DNA of 64,000 nt. Source: Megalopta genalis. Taxonomy: Eukaryota; Arthropoda; Insecta; Hymenoptera; Halictidae. This document shows, piece by piece, positions 26,931 to 41,118 of this stretch. The translations under genes were made by a program, and so were the position numbers. Within the stretch, counting starts at the first letter, position 1, and each line of letters begins with the position of its first letter. The stretch is from positions 81,321-145,320 of the forward strand of contig NW_027476750.1 in assembly GCF_051020955.1 (NCBI RefSeq), given 5' to 3'. The notes beneath the pieces are model-generated. The model saw only the letters and a program-made list of their open reading frames with translations. It ran no database searches and was not told the DNA's origin.

Positions 26931-29420
26931 AATTCGTTTGTTGCGCATGCAGTTGAATATAAATAACGTATATCACAAGTATTTGTAGCTAAACCATTTG
27001 TTCGCATGGATTTGAAGCTAATCCTTCTACTTCGAATTGATTTGAAGCTTAGTCATGTGTTTCGCTTGGATATGAAGCTAACTCGTTCGTTTTGCATGCA
27101 GTTGAAGCTAAATCATGTATATCACATGTATTTGAAGCTAAAAGATTTGTATCGCATGGATTCGAAGATAAGCCTTATACTTCGCATTGATTTGAAGCTA
27201 AATCTTGTCTTTCGCATGGATTTGAAGCTCACTCGGATGTTTCGCATGCAGTTGAAGCTATATCATGTATATTACAAGTATTTGAAGCTAAACCATTTGT
27301 TTCGCGTGGATTCGAAAATCTGCCTTCTACTTCGCATTGATTTATATCTAAATCATGTGTTTCGCATGGATTTGAAACTAACTCGTTTGTTTCGCATGCA
27401 GTTGATGCTAACTCATGTATATGACAAGTACTTGAAGCTAAACATTTCTGATTAGCATGGGTTTGAAGCTAAGCCTTGTACTTCGCAATGATTTGAAGCT
27501 AAATCATGTGTTTCGCTTGGATTTGAATCAAACTCGTTTGTTTCGCATGCAGTTGAAGCTAAATCATGTATATTACAAATAGTTGAAGCTAATCCATTTG
27601 TTTCGCTTTGATTTGATGATAAGCCTTCAACTCCTCATTGATTTGGAGCTAAATAATGTTTCGCATGGGTTTGAAGCAAACTCGTTTGTTTCGCATGCAA
27701 TTGAAGCTGAATCTTGTATATTAAAAGTAGTTGAAGCTAATCCACTTGTTTCGCATTGATTTGAAGCTATGCCTTCAACTTCGCATTGATTTGGAGCTAA
27801 ATCATGTTTTTCGCATGGATTTGATGCTAACTCGGTTGTTTCGCATGCAGTTGGTGCTAAATCATGTATATTACAAGTATTTGAAGCTAAAACATTTGTT
27901 TCGCATGGATTAAAAAATCAGCCTTCTACTTCGCATTGATTTGAAGCAAAATAATGTGTTTCGCATGGGTTTGAATCTAGCTCAATTGTTTTGCATGCAG
28001 TTGAAGCAAAGTCATGTATAAAACAAGTATTTGAAGCTAATCCATTTGTTTCGCATGGATTTGAAGCTAAGCCTTCTACTTCGCATTGATTTGAAGCTAA
28101 ATCATGTGTTTTGCATGGATTTGATGCTAACTCGGTTGTTTCGAATGCAGTTGATGCTAAATCATGTATATTGCAAGTATTTGAAGGTAAACCATTTGTT
28201 TCGCATGGATTCGAAAATCAGCCTTCTACTTCGAATTGATTTGTAGCTAAATCATGTGTTTCGCATGGATTTGAAGCTAACTTGTTTGTTTCGCAGGCAG
28301 TTGATGCTAACTCATGTATATGACAAGTACTTGGAGCTAAACATTTCTGATAAGCATGGGTTTGAAGCTAAGCCTTGTACTTCGCAATGATTTGAAGCTA
28401 AATCATGTGTTTCGCTTGGATTTGAATCAAACTCGTTTGTTTCGCATGCAGTTGAAGCTGAATCTTGTAAATCACAAGTATTTGAACCTAAACCATTTGT
28501 TTCGCATGGATTCGAAAATCTGCCTTCTACTTCGCATTGATTTGAAGCTAAATCATGTATTTCGCATGGATTTGAATCTAGGTCATTTGTTTTGCATGCA
28601 GTTGAAGCAATGTCATGTAAAAAACAAGTATTTGAAGCTAATCCATTTGTTTCGCATGGATTTGAAGCCAACTAGGTTGTTTCGCATGCAGTTGAAGCTA
28701 TATCATTTATATTACAAGTATTTGAAGCTAACTAGGTTGTTTCGCATGCAGTTGAAGCTGTATCATGTATATTACAAGTATTTGAAGCTAAACCATTTGT
28801 TTCGCATGCATTCGAAAATCAGCCTTCTACTTCGCATTGAGTTATAGCTAAATCATGTGTTTCGCATGGATTTGAAGCTAACTCGTTTGTTTCGCATGCA
28901 GTTGCAGCTAAATCATGTATATTACAAGTATATGAAGCTAAACCATTTATTTCGCATGGATTCGAAAATGAGCCTTCTACTTCCGATTGATTCGTAGCTA
29001 AATCATGTGTTTCGCATGGATTTGAAGCTAACTCGTTCGTTTCGCATGCAGTTGAAGCTTAATCATGTATATTACAAGTAGTTGAAGTTAATCCATTTGT
29101 TTCGCATTGATTTGAAGCTATGCCTTCAACTTCGCATTGATTTGAATCTAAATAATGTGTTTCGCTTGGATTTGAATCTAACTCGTTTGTTTCGCATGCA
29201 GTTGAATCTAAGTCATGTATAAAACAATTATTAGAAGCTAAGCTGTCCGTTTCGCATGGATTTGAACTGAACCTTCTACTTCGCATTGATTTGACGCTAA
29301 ATCTTGTCTTTCGCTTGGATTTGAAGCTAACTCGGTTGTTTCGTCATGCAGTTGAAGCTGTATCATGTATATTACAAGTATTTGAATCTAAAGCATTTGT
29401 TTCGCATGGATTTGATGCTG
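26930..29420. repeat. HOR subfamily II, second block
   Basis: The CGCATGCAG ending of B and the ATGTATATTACAAG or ATGTATATGACAAG forms of C are restored. Much of this block is a copy of 19,915-20,755 and 23,830-24,770. It ends at the GTATCATGTATATTACAAG unit near 29,370, after which subfamily I markers return. Confidence 0.75.
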
Positions 29421-32120
29421 AGCCTTCTACTTCGTATCGATTTGAAGTTAAATGATATGAATCGCATGGATTTTGAAGCTAACTCGTTTGATTCGTCAGC
29501 ATTTGTAGCTATATCACTTACATCCCAAGTGTTTGAAGCTAAATCATTTGTTTCCCATGGATTTGAATTTAAACCTTCTACATCGCATTGATTTGAAGCT
29601 GAATCATGTGATTCGCTTGGATTTGAAGCTAACTCGTTTGATTCGACTGCATTTGAAGCTATATCACTTATATCCCAATTGTTTGAAGCTAAATCATTTG
29701 TTTCGCATAGATTTGAATGTAAACCATCTACATCGCATTGCTTTGAAGCTAAGCCTTCTACTTCGCATCGATTTGAAGCTTAATCATGTGGTTTGCATGG
29801 ATTTGAAGCTAACTCGTTAGTTTCGACGGCATTTGAAGCTATATCACTTATATCGCAAGTATCTGAATCTAAAGCATTTGTTTCGCATGGATTTGAAGCT
29901 GAGCCTTCTACTTCGTATCGATTTGAAGTTAAATGATATGTATCGCATGGATTTTGAAGCTAACTCGTTTGATTCGTCTGCATTTGAAGCTATAACACTT
30001 ATATGCCAAGTGTTTGAAGCCAAATCATTTGTTTCGCATGGAGTTGAAGCTAAACCTTCTACATCGCATTGATTTGAACCAAATCATGTGTTTCGCTTGG
30101 ATTTGAAGCTAAACCTTCTGCATCGCATTGATTTGAAGCTAAATAATGTGTTTTGCATGGATTTGAAGCTACACCTTCTGCATCGCATTGATTTGAAGCA
30201 AAATCATGTGTTTTGCATGGATTTGATGCTAACTCGTTTGCTTCCCCTGCATTTTAAGCTATATCAGTTATATCGCAAGTATCTGATGCTAAATCGTTTA
30301 TTTTGCATGGAATTGAAGATAAATCTTCTACATCGCATTGATATCCAGCTTAATCATGTGTTTCGCATGGATTTGAAGCTAACTCGTTAGTTTCGCCTGA
30401 ATTTGCAGCTATATTACTTATGTCGCAAGTATCTGAACCTAAATCATTCGTTTCGCATGGATTTGAAGCTAAGCCTTCTACTTCCTATCGATTTGAAGCT
30501 AAATTATATGTATCGCATGGATTTCCAAGCTAACTCGATAGATTCGTCTGCATTTTAGGCTATATCACTTACATCGCAAGTGTTTGAATGTAACTCATTT
30601 ATTTCGCATGGATTTGAAGCTAAGCCTTCCAATTAGCATTGATTTGAAGCTAAATCATGTGTTTCGCTTGGATTTAAAGCTAAGCCTTCTACTTCGCATT
30701 GATTTGCTGCTAAATCATGTGTTTCGGATGGTTTTGAAGCTAACTCGTTTGTTTCGCATGCAGTTGAAGCTAAGTCATGTATATCACAAGTATTTGAATC
30801 TAAATATTTTGTTTCGCATGGATTTGAAGCTAAGCCTTCTAGTTCGCATTGATTTAAAGCACAATCATGTGTATCGCATGGGTGTTGAAGCTAACTTGTT
30901 TGATTCGTCTGCATTTGAATCTGTATTATTTATATCTCATGTGTTTCATGCTAAATCATTTGTTTCGCTCGGATTTGAAGCTAAACCTTCTTCATAGCAT
31001 TGATTAGAAGCTTAATCGTGTGTTTTGCATGGATTTGAAGCTATCTCGTTTGATTCGCATGCAATTGAAGCTTTATAATGTGTATCACATGAATTTGTAG
31101 CTAAACCATTTGTTTCGCATGGATTGGAAGCTAAACCTTCTACTTTCTCATTTATTTGAAGCTGTCTCGTTTGTTTGGTTCGCATTTGAAGCTATATCAC
31201 TTACATCCCAACTGTTTGATGCTAAATCATTTGTTTCGCATGGATTTGAAGTTAACTCGTTTGTTTCGCCCGCATTTGAAGCTATATCATTTATGTCGCA
31301 GGTATCTGAAGCTAAATCGTTTATTTCGTACGAATTGGAAGTTAAATCATGTGTTTCGCGTGGAGTTGAAGCTAACTCGTTTGTTTCTCGTGCATTTGAA
31401 TCTATATCACTTATATCGCAAGCATCTGGAGCGAAATCATTGGTTTCGCATGGATTTGAAGCTAAATCTTCTCAATCGCATTGATTTGAAGCTAAATCAT
31501 GTGTTTCGCTTGGATATGAAGCTAACTCGTTTGTTTCTTCTGCATTTGAAGCTTTATCACTTATATCGCAAGTATCTGAAGCTAAATCATTTGTTTAGCT
31601 TGGATTTGATGATAAGCCTTCTACTTCGCAAAGATTTAAGGCTAAATCATGTGTATCGCATGCATTTTGAAGCTAACTTGTTTATTTCGTCTACATTTGA
31701 AGCTATATCACTTATATCGCAGGTATCTGAAGCTAAACCATTTGATTCGCATGGATTTCATGCTACACCTTCTACATTGCATTAATTTGTAGCTAATTCG
31801 TGTTTTTTCGCTTTTATTTGAAGCAAAATCATGTGTTTCTCATGGATTTGTAGCTTACTCGTTTGTTTCGCCCGCATTTGAAGCTATATCATTTATGTCG
31901 CAAGTATCTGAAACTAAACCATATGCTTTGCATGGATTTGAAGCTAAATCATGTGTTTCGCATGGATTTGTGGCTTACTCGTTTGTTTCGTTTGCATTTG
32001 AAGCTATATCACTTATATCGCAAGTATGTGAATTTAAATCATTTGTGTCGCATGGATTTGAAGCTAAACCTACTACATCGCATTGATTCGAAGCAAAATC
32101 ATGTGTTTCGCTTGCACTTG
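29420..32120. repeat. Mainly HOR subfamily I
   Basis: Subfamily I C and E units dominate. The first 1.4 kb copy the region near 24,770-26,310, including the short II patch at about 30,740-30,830. From about 30,880 the monomers are more diverged, with variants such as GTCTCGTTTGTTTGG and TTTATGTCGCAAG, and I found no close partner in the window. Confidence 0.7.
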
Positions 32121-34600
32121 TAGCTAACACGTTTGTTTCAGGTGCCGTTGAAGCTAAATCATGTATATCACGAGTATTTGAAGCTGAAAAATTTGTTTCG
32201 CATGAATATTAAGCTAAGACATGTGTTTCGAATTAATTTGAAGCTAAATCATGCGATTCGCATGGATTTGAAGCTAACTCGTTTGTTTCGCCTATATTCG
32301 AAGCTAAATGATGTTAATCACAAGTATTTGAAGCTAAACGATTTGTTTCGCATGGATTCGAAGATAAGCCTTCTACTTCGCATTGATTTGAAGCTAAATC
32401 ATGTGTTTCGCATGGATCTGAAGCTAACTCGTTTGTTTCTCCTGCATTTGAAGCTATATCAGTTATGTCGCAAGTATCTGATGCTAAATCATTTGTTTCG
32501 CATGGGTTTGAAGGTAAACCTTCTACATCGCATTGATTTACAGCTAAATCATGTGTTTCGCATGGATTTGAAGCTAACTCGTTTGTTTTGCATGCAGTTG
32601 AAGCTAAATCATGTATGTCATATGTATTTGAAGCTAAACCATTTGATTCGCATGGATTTGAAACTAAGCCTTCTACTTCGCATTGATTTGAAAATAAATC
32701 ATGTGTTTCGTTTGAATTTGAACCTAATTCGTTTGTTTCACATGCAGTTGAAGCTAAATCATGTATAAAACAAGTATTTGATTCTAAACTATACGTTTCG
32801 CATGGATTTGAAACTTAGCCTTCTACTTCACATTGATTTGATGCTAAATCATGTGTTCCGCTTGTATTCGAAGATAAGCATTCTACTTCGAATTGATTTG
32901 AAGCTACATCATGCGTTTCGCATGGAATTGAAGCTAACTCGTTTGTTTCGCATGCAATTGAAGCTAAATCATGTTTATCACAAGTATTTGAAGCTAAACC
33001 ATTTGTTTCGCATGGATTCGAAGATAAGCCTCCTACTTCGCATTGATTTGAAACTAAATCATGTGTTTCGGTTGTATTTGAACATAAATCGTTGGTTTCG
33101 CATGCAGTTGAAGCTAAATCATGTATAGAACAAGTATTTGAAGCTATACTATTCGTTTCGCATGGATTTGAAACTAAGCCTTCTACTTCGCATTGATTTG
33201 AAGCTAATTCATGTGTTTCACAAGGATTTGAAGCTATCTCGTTTGGTTCGTATGCAGTTGAAGCTAAATCAAGTCTATCACAAGTATTTGAATCTAAAGC
33301 ATTTGATAGCATGGAGTTGAAGCTAAGCCTTCTACTTCGCATTGATTTGAAGCAAAACCATATGCTTAGCATGGATTTGAAGCTAACTCGTTTGTTTCGC
33401 ATGCAGTTTAAGCTATATCACCTATATCCCAAGTGTTTGAAGCTCAAGCATTCGTTTGGCATAGATTTGAAGCTAAACCTTCTAAATCGTATTGATTCGA
33501 AGCTAAATCATCTCATCCGCTTGGATATGAAGCTAACTCGTTTGTTTCGTCTGCATTTGAAGCTATATCACTCACATCGCAAGTATCTAATTCTAAATCA
33601 TTGGTTTCGCATGGATTTGAAGCAAAACCTACTACATCGCATTGATTTGCTGCTAAATCATGTGTTTTGCTTGGATATGAAGCTACCTCGTTTGTTTCGT
33701 CTGAATTTGAAGCTATATCACTTATATCGCAAGTATCTGAACCTTAATCATTTGTTCCGCATGGATTTCTAGCTAAGCCTTCTACTTCACATTGATTTGA
33801 TGCTAAATCATGTGTTCCGCTTGTATTCGAAGATAAGCATTCTACTTCGAATTGATTTGAAGCTACATCATGCGTTTCGCATGGAATTGAAGCTAACTCG
33901 TTTGTTTCGCATGCAGTTGAAGCTAAATCATTTATATCACATTTATTTGAAGCTAAAGCATTTGATTCGCATGGATTTGATGCTAAGCCTTCTACTTCGC
34001 ATTGATTTGAAGCTGAATCATGTGTTTCACATGGATTTAAAGCTAACTCGTTTGTTTCGCCTACATTTGAAGCTAAATCATGTTTATCACAAGTATTTGA
34101 AGCTAAACCATTTGTTTCGCATGGATTCGAAGATAAGCCTTCTACTTCGCATTGATTTGAAACTAAATCATGTGTTTCGGTTGTATTTGAACATAAATCG
34201 TTGGTTTCGCATGCAGTTGAAGCTAAATCATGTATAGAACAAGTATTTGAAGCTATACTATTCGTTTCGCATGGATTTGAAACTAAGCCTTCTACTTCGC
34301 ATTGATTTGAAGCTAATTCATGTGTTTCACAAGGATTTGAAGCTATCTCGTTTGGTTCGTATGCAGTTGAAGCTAAATCAAGTCTATCACAAGTATTTGA
34401 ATCTAAAGCATTTGATAGCATGGGGTTGAAGCTAAGCCTTCTACTTCGCATTGATTTGAAGCTGAATCATGTTTGTCGCTTGAATTTTAAGCTAACACGT
34501 TTGTTTCAGGTGCAGTTCAAGCTAAATCATGTATATCACATGTATTTGAAGCTAAACCATTTGATTCGCATGGATTTGAAGCTAAGCCTTCTACTCCGTA
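32120..34600. repeat. Alternating subfamilies with an internal duplication
   Basis: Subfamily II units alternate with single or few subfamily I units (for example 32,420-32,540 and 33,400-33,770). The segment 32,820-33,330 recurs at 33,779-34,439. Its first part matches at offset 959 bp and its later part at 1,109 bp, a step of exactly one 150-bp HOR that is present only in the second copy. Confidence 0.75.
33744..34451 (-). other. Minus-strand open frame, 235 residues; probably not a gene
   Basis: Reads in the LASNQCEVEG and LASNPCETHD frame. It shares most of its sequence with a 195-residue frame at 32,815-33,402 through the local duplication, differing by insertion of one 50-residue (150-bp) unit. 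It is acidic and Cys-bearing, with no recognised domain. The insertion preserves frame only because all exchanges in the array are in whole monomers. Low confidence that it is expressed. Confidence 0.12.
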
Positions 34601-34860
34601 TCGATTTGATGATAAATGATATGTATCGCATGGATTTTTAAGCTATCTCGTTTGATTCGTCTGCATTTGAAGCTATATCACTTATATCTCAAGTGTTTGA
34701 AGCTAAATCATTTGTTTCGCATGTATTTGAAGCTAAACCTTCTACATCGCAATGATTTGAAGCAAAATCATGTGATTCGCTTGGATTTGAAGCTAACTCG
34801 TTTGTTTCGTCTGCGTTTGAAGCTATTTCACTTATATCGCAAGTATGTGAAGCTAAATTA

Positions 34861-34980
34861 TTGGTTTCGCATGGATTTGAAGCTAACCCTTCTACATCGC
34901 ACTGATTTGCAGCTAAATCATTGGTTTCGCATGGATTTGAAGCTAACCCTTCTACATCGCACTGATTTGCAGCTAAATCA
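34861..34980. repeat. Exact 60-bp tandem duplication
   Basis: Positions 34,861-34,920 and 34,921-34,980 are identical over all 60 bases (two monomers, D and E type, the latter with AACCCTTCTACATCGCACTG). Perfect identity beside diverged neighbours indicates a very recent two-monomer duplication. Confidence 0.97.
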
Positions 34981-37900
34981 TTTGTTTCGCATGGATTCGA
35001 AGCTAAGTTGTTTGATTCGTCTGCATTTGAAGCTATATCACTTATATCCTACGTGATTGAAGCTAAATCATGTGTTTCGCTTGGATTTGAAGCTAAACTT
35101 TCTACATCGCATCGATTTGCAGCTAAATCATGTGTTTAGCAATGGATTTGAAGCTAACTCGTTAGAGTCGCCTGCATTTGAAGCTATATCAGTTATGTCG
35201 CAAGTATCTGAAGCTAAATCATTTGTGTCGCGTGGATGTGAAGCGAACTCGTTTGTTTCGACTGCATTTGAAGCTATATCACTTATATCCCAAGTAATTG
35301 AAGCTAAATCATTTGTTTCGCATGGATTTGAAGCTAAACCATCTACATCGCTTTGATTTGCAGCTAAATCATGTGTCTCGCATGGATTTGAAGCTAACTC
35401 GTTTGATGCGTCTGCATTTAAAGCTATATCACTTATATCCCAATTGTATGAAGCTAAATCATTTGTTTCGCATGGATTTGTAGCTAAGCCTTCTACTTCG
35501 TATCGATTTGATGCTAAATGAAATGTATCGCATGGATTTTGAAGCTAACTCGTTTGATTCGACTGCATTTAAAGCTATATCACTTATATCCCAAGGGTTT
35601 GAAGCTAAATCATTTGTTTCGCATTGATTTGAAGCTAAATCTTCTACATGGCATTGATTTGAATCTAAATCATGTGTTTCGCTTGGATTTGAAGCTAAAC
35701 CTTCTGCATCGCATTGATTTGACGCTAAATCATGTGTTTTGCATGGATTTGATGCTTACTCGCCTGTTTCCCCTGCATTTGAAGCTATATCAGTTATATC
35801 GCAAGTATCTGTTGCTAAATCATTTATTTCGCACGGATTTGAATCTAGATCATCTACATAGCATGGATTTGCAGCTAAATCATGTGTTTCGCATGGAGTT
35901 GAAGCTAACCCGTTAGTTTCGCCTGCATTTGAAGCTATATAACTTATATCTCAAGTATCTGAATCTAAATCATTTGTTTCCAATGGATTTGAAGCTAAGC
36001 CTTCTACATCGCATTTATTTCGAGCTAAATCATGTGTTTCGCTTGGATTTGAAGCTAAACCTTCTGCATCGCATTGATTTGAATCTAAATTATGTGTTTT
36101 GCATGGATTTGATGCTAACTCATTTGTTTCCACTGCATTTGAAGCTATATCACTTATATCGCAAGTATCTGAATCTAAATCACTTGTTTCGCATGAATTT
36201 GAAGCTAAGCCTTCTACTTCGTATAGATTAGAAGTTAGATCATGTGTTTCGCTTGGATTTGAAGCTAAACCTTCTGCATCGCATTGATTTGAAGCTAAAT
36301 CATGTGTTTTGCATAGATTCGATGCTAACTCGTTTGTTTCCCCTGCATTTGAAACTATATCACTTATATCGCAAGTATCTGAATCTAAATCATTTGTTTC
36401 GCATGAATTTGAAGCTCAGCCTTCTACTCCGTATAGATTTGAAGTTAAATCATGTGTATCGCTTGGATTTTAAGCTAAACCTTCTGCATCGCATTGATTT
36501 GAAGCTAAATCATGTGATTTGCTTGGATTTGATGCTAACTCGTTTGATTCGTCTGCATTTGAAGAAATATCACTTATATCTCAAGTGTTTGAAGCTGAAT
36601 CATTTGTTTCGCTTGGATTTGAAGATAAGCCTTCTACTTCGCATTGATTTGAACCTAAATTATGTGTTTCGGTTGAATTTGAACCCAATTCGTTTGTTTC
36701 GCATGCAGTTGAAGCTAAATCATGTATAAAACAAGTATTTGATTCCATACTATACGTTTCGCATGGATTTGAAGCTAACTCGTTTGTCTCGTCTGCATTT
36801 GAAGCTATATCACCTATATCGCTAGTATCTGAAGCTAAATCATTTGTTTCGAATGGATTTGTAGCTAAACCTTCTACATCGCATTGATTTGCTGCTAAAT
36901 CATGTGTTTCGCATTGATTTGAAGCTAAACCATCTACATCGCATGGATTTGAAGCTAAACCTTCTACATCGCATTGATTTGAAGCTAAATCACGTGTTTC
37001 GCTTGGATACGAAGCTAACCCGTTTGTTTCTCCTGCATTTGAAGCTATATCACTTATATCGCAAGTATCTGAACCTAAATCACTTGTTTCTCATGGATTT
37101 CAAGATAAGCCTTCTACCTCGCATTGATTTGAAGCTAAATCATGTGTATCGCATGGATTTTGAAGCTAACTCGTTAGTTTCGCCTGCATTTGAAGCTATA
37201 TAACTTATATCTCAAGTATCTGAATCTAAATCATTTTTTTCGCATGGATTTGAAGCTAAACCTTCGACATAGCATTGATTTGAAGCTTAATCATGTGTTT
37301 TGTATGGATTTGAAGCTAACTCGTTTGTTGCCCCTGCATTTGTAGCTATATCACTTATATCCCAAGCGTTTGAAACTAAACCATTTATTTCGCATGGATC
37401 TGAAGCTAAACCTTCTGCACCGCATGGATTTGCAGCTAAATCATGTGTTCCGCATGGATTTGAAGCTAACTCGTTAATTTCGCCTGCATTTGAAGATATA
37501 TCACTTATATCGCAAGTATCTGAATCTAAATCATTTGTTTCGCATGGATTTGAAGCTAAGCCTTCTACTTCGTATCGATTTGAGGCTAAATGAAATGTAT
37601 CGCATGGATTTGAAGCTAACTCGTTTGATTCGTCTGCATTTGAAGCTATATTACTTATATCCCAAGTGTTTGAAGCTAAATCATTTTTTTCGCATGGATT
37701 TGAAGCTAAACCTTCTACATCGCATTGATTTGAAGCTAAATCATTTGTTTCGCATGGATTTGAAGCTAACTCGTCTGTTTTGTCTGCATTTGGAGCTATA
37801 TCACTTATATCCCAAGTATTTGAAGCTAAATCATTTGTTTCCCATGGATTTGAAGCGAAACATTCTACATCGCACTTATTAAAGCTAAATCATGTGTTTC

Positions 37901-38433
37901 GCTTGGATTTTGAAGCTAACTCATTTGATTCGTCCGCATTTGAAGCTATATCACTTATATCCCAATTGTTTGAAGCTAAATCATGTGTTTCGTCTGGATT
38001 TGAAGCTAAGCCTTCTACTTCGCTTTGATTTGAAGCTAAATCATGTGTTTCGTATGGATTTAGAGCTAACACATTTGATTCGCACGCAGTTGAAGCCAAA
38101 TCATGTATAACACAAATATTTGAAGTTAAACCATTTGATTCGCATGGATTTGAAGCTAACCCTCTTACTTCGCATTGATTTGGAGCTTAATCATCTGTAT
38201 CGCATGGATTTGAAGCTAACTCGTTTGTCTCGCATGCTCTTGAAGCTAAATCATGTATATCACAAGTATTTGATGCTGACCAAGTTGTTTCGCATGGTTT
38301 CGAAGATCAGCCTTCTACTTCGCAATTGATTTGAAGCTAAATCATGTGTTTCGCATGGATTTGAAGCTAACTCGTTAGTATCGCCTGCTTTTCAGGCTAA
38401 ATCATGTATATCACAAGTATTTGAAGCTAAACC

Positions 38434-38955
38434 ATTTGTTTCGCATGGATTTGAAGCTAAACCTTCTGCATCGCATTGATTTGAAGCTAAATCATGTGAT
38501 TCGCTTGGATTTGAAGCCAACTCGTTTGCTTCGGCTGCATTTGAAGCTATATCACTTATATCTCAATTGTTTGAAGCTAAATCATTTGTTTCGCATGGAT
38601 TTGAAGCAAAACCTTCTGCACAGGCATTGATTTGAAGCTAAATCATGTGTTTTGCATGGATTTGATGCTAACCCGTTAGTTTCGCCTGCATTTGAAGCTA
38701 TATAACTTATAACTCAAGTATCTGAATCTAAATCATTTGTTTCGCATGGATTTGAAGCTAAGCCTTCTACATCGCATTGATTTCAAGCTAAATCATGTGT
38801 TTCGCTTGGATTTGAAGCTAAACCTTCTGCATCGCATTGATTTGAAGCTAAATCATGTGTTTTGCATGGATTTGATGCTAACTCGTTTGTTTCCCCTGCA
38901 TTTGAAGCTATATCACTTATATCGCAAGTATCTGAATCTAAATCATTTGTTTCGC
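38434..38955. repeat. About 0.52-kb duplicated segment (partner 39,488-40,009)
   Basis: Offset 1,054 bp. Both copies include the 31-bp unit with GCACAGGCATTG and the TATATAACTTATAACTC form of C, which are rare elsewhere. Similarity ends where this copy has GCATGAATTTG and the partner GCATGGATTTG. Confidence 0.85.
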
Positions 38956-41118
38956 ATGAATTTGAAGCTAACCCTTCTACTTCGTATAGATTTGAAGCTA
39001 AATGATATGTATCGCATGGTTTTTGATGCTAACTCGTTTGTTTCGGCTGCATTTGAAGCTATATCACTTATATCTCAATTGATTTGCAGCTAAATCATTT
39101 CTTAAGCATTGATTTGATGCTAACTCGTTCTTTTCCCCTGCATTTGAAGCTATATCACTTATATCGCAAGTATCTGAACCTAAATCATTTGTTTCGCGTG
39201 GATTTGTAGCTAAGCCTTCTACTTCGTATCGATTTGAAGATAAATGAAATGTATCGCATGGATTTGAAGCTGACTCGTTTGATTCCTCTGCATTTAAAGC
39301 TATATCACTTATATCCCAAGGGTTTGAAGCTAAATCATTTGTTTCGCATTGATTTGAAGCTAAGCCTTCTACTTCGTATCGATTTGAAGTTAAATGATAT
39401 GTATCGCATGGATTTTGAAGCTAACTCGTTTGATTCGTCAGCATTTGAAGCTATATCACTTATATCCCAATTGTTTGAAGCTAAATCATTTGTTTCGCAT
39501 GGATTTGAAGCTAAACCTTCTGCATCGCATTGATTTGAAGCTAAATCATGTGATTCGCTTGGATTTGAAGCCAACTCGTTTGCTTCGGCTGCATTTGAAG
39601 CTATATCACTTATATCTCAATTGTTTGAAGCTAAATCATTTGTTTCGCATGGATTTGAAGCAAAACCTTCTGCACAGGCATTGATTTGAAGCTAAATCAT
39701 GTGTTTTGCATGGATTTGATGCTAACCCGTTAGTTTCGCCTGCATTTGAAGCTATATAACTTATAACTCAAGTATCTGAATCTAAATCATTTGTTTCGCA
39801 TGGATTTGAAGCTAAGCCTTCTACATCGCATTGATTTCAAGCTAAATCATGTGTTTCGCTTGGATTTGAAGCTAAACCTTCTGCATCGCATTGATTTGAA
39901 GCTAAATCATGTGTTTTGCATGGATTTGATGCTAACTCGTTTGTTTCCCCTGCATTTGAAGCTATATCACTTATATCGCAAGTATCTGAATCTAAATCAT
40001 TTGTTTCGCATGGATTTGAAGCTAAGCCTTCTACATCGCATTGATTTCAAGCTAAATCATGTGTTTCGCTTGGATTTGAAGCTAAACCTTCTGCATCGCA
40101 TTGATTTGAAGTTAAATGATATGTATCGCATGGATTTTGAAGCTAACTCGTTTGATTCGTCAGCATTTGAAGCTATATCACTTATATCCCAATTGTTTGA
40201 AGCTAAATCGCTTGTTTCGCATGGATTTGTAGCTACACCTTCTACATCGCATAGATTTGAAGCTAAATCATGTGATTCGCTTGGATTTGAAGCTAACTCG
40301 TTTGTTTCGGCTGCATTTGAAGCCAAATCACTTATATCTCAAGTGTTTGAAGCTAAATCATTTGTTTCGCATGGGTTTGAAGCTAAACCTTCTACATCGC
40401 ATTGATTTGCAGCTAAATCATGTGTTTCACTTGGATTTGAAGCTAACTCGTTAGTTTTGCCTGCATTTGAAGCTATATCACCTATATCCCAAGTTTTTGA
40501 AGCTCAATCATTTGCTTCGCAAGGATTTGAAGCTAATCCTTCTACATCGCATTGATTTCAAGCTAAATCATGTGTTTCGCTTGGATTTGAAACTAAACCT
40601 CCTGCATCGCATTGATTTGAAGCTTAATCATGTGTTTTGCATGGATTTGATGCTAACTCGTTTGTTTCCCCTGCATTTGAAGCTATATCACTTATATCGC
40701 AAGTATCTGAATCTAAATCATTTGTTTCGCATGAATTTGAAGCTAAGCCTTCTACTTCGTACAGATTTGAAGTTAAATGAAATGTATCGCATGGATTTGA
40801 AGCTAACTCGTTTGATTCGTCTGCATTTAAAGCTATATCACTTACATCCCAAGTGTTTGAAGCTAAATCATTTATATCGCATGGATTTGAAGCTAATCCT
40901 TCTACATCGCATTGATTTCAAGCTAAACCTTCTACATCGCATTGGTTTGAAGCTCAGTCATGTGTTTCGCATGGAGTTGGATGTAGCTCGTTTGTTTCCC
41001 CTGCAATTGAAGCTATATCACTTATATCCCAAGGGTTTGAAGCTAAATCATTTGTTTCGCATGGATTTGAAGCTAAACCTTCTGCATCGCATTGATTTGA
41101 AGCTAAATCAGTTGTTTC

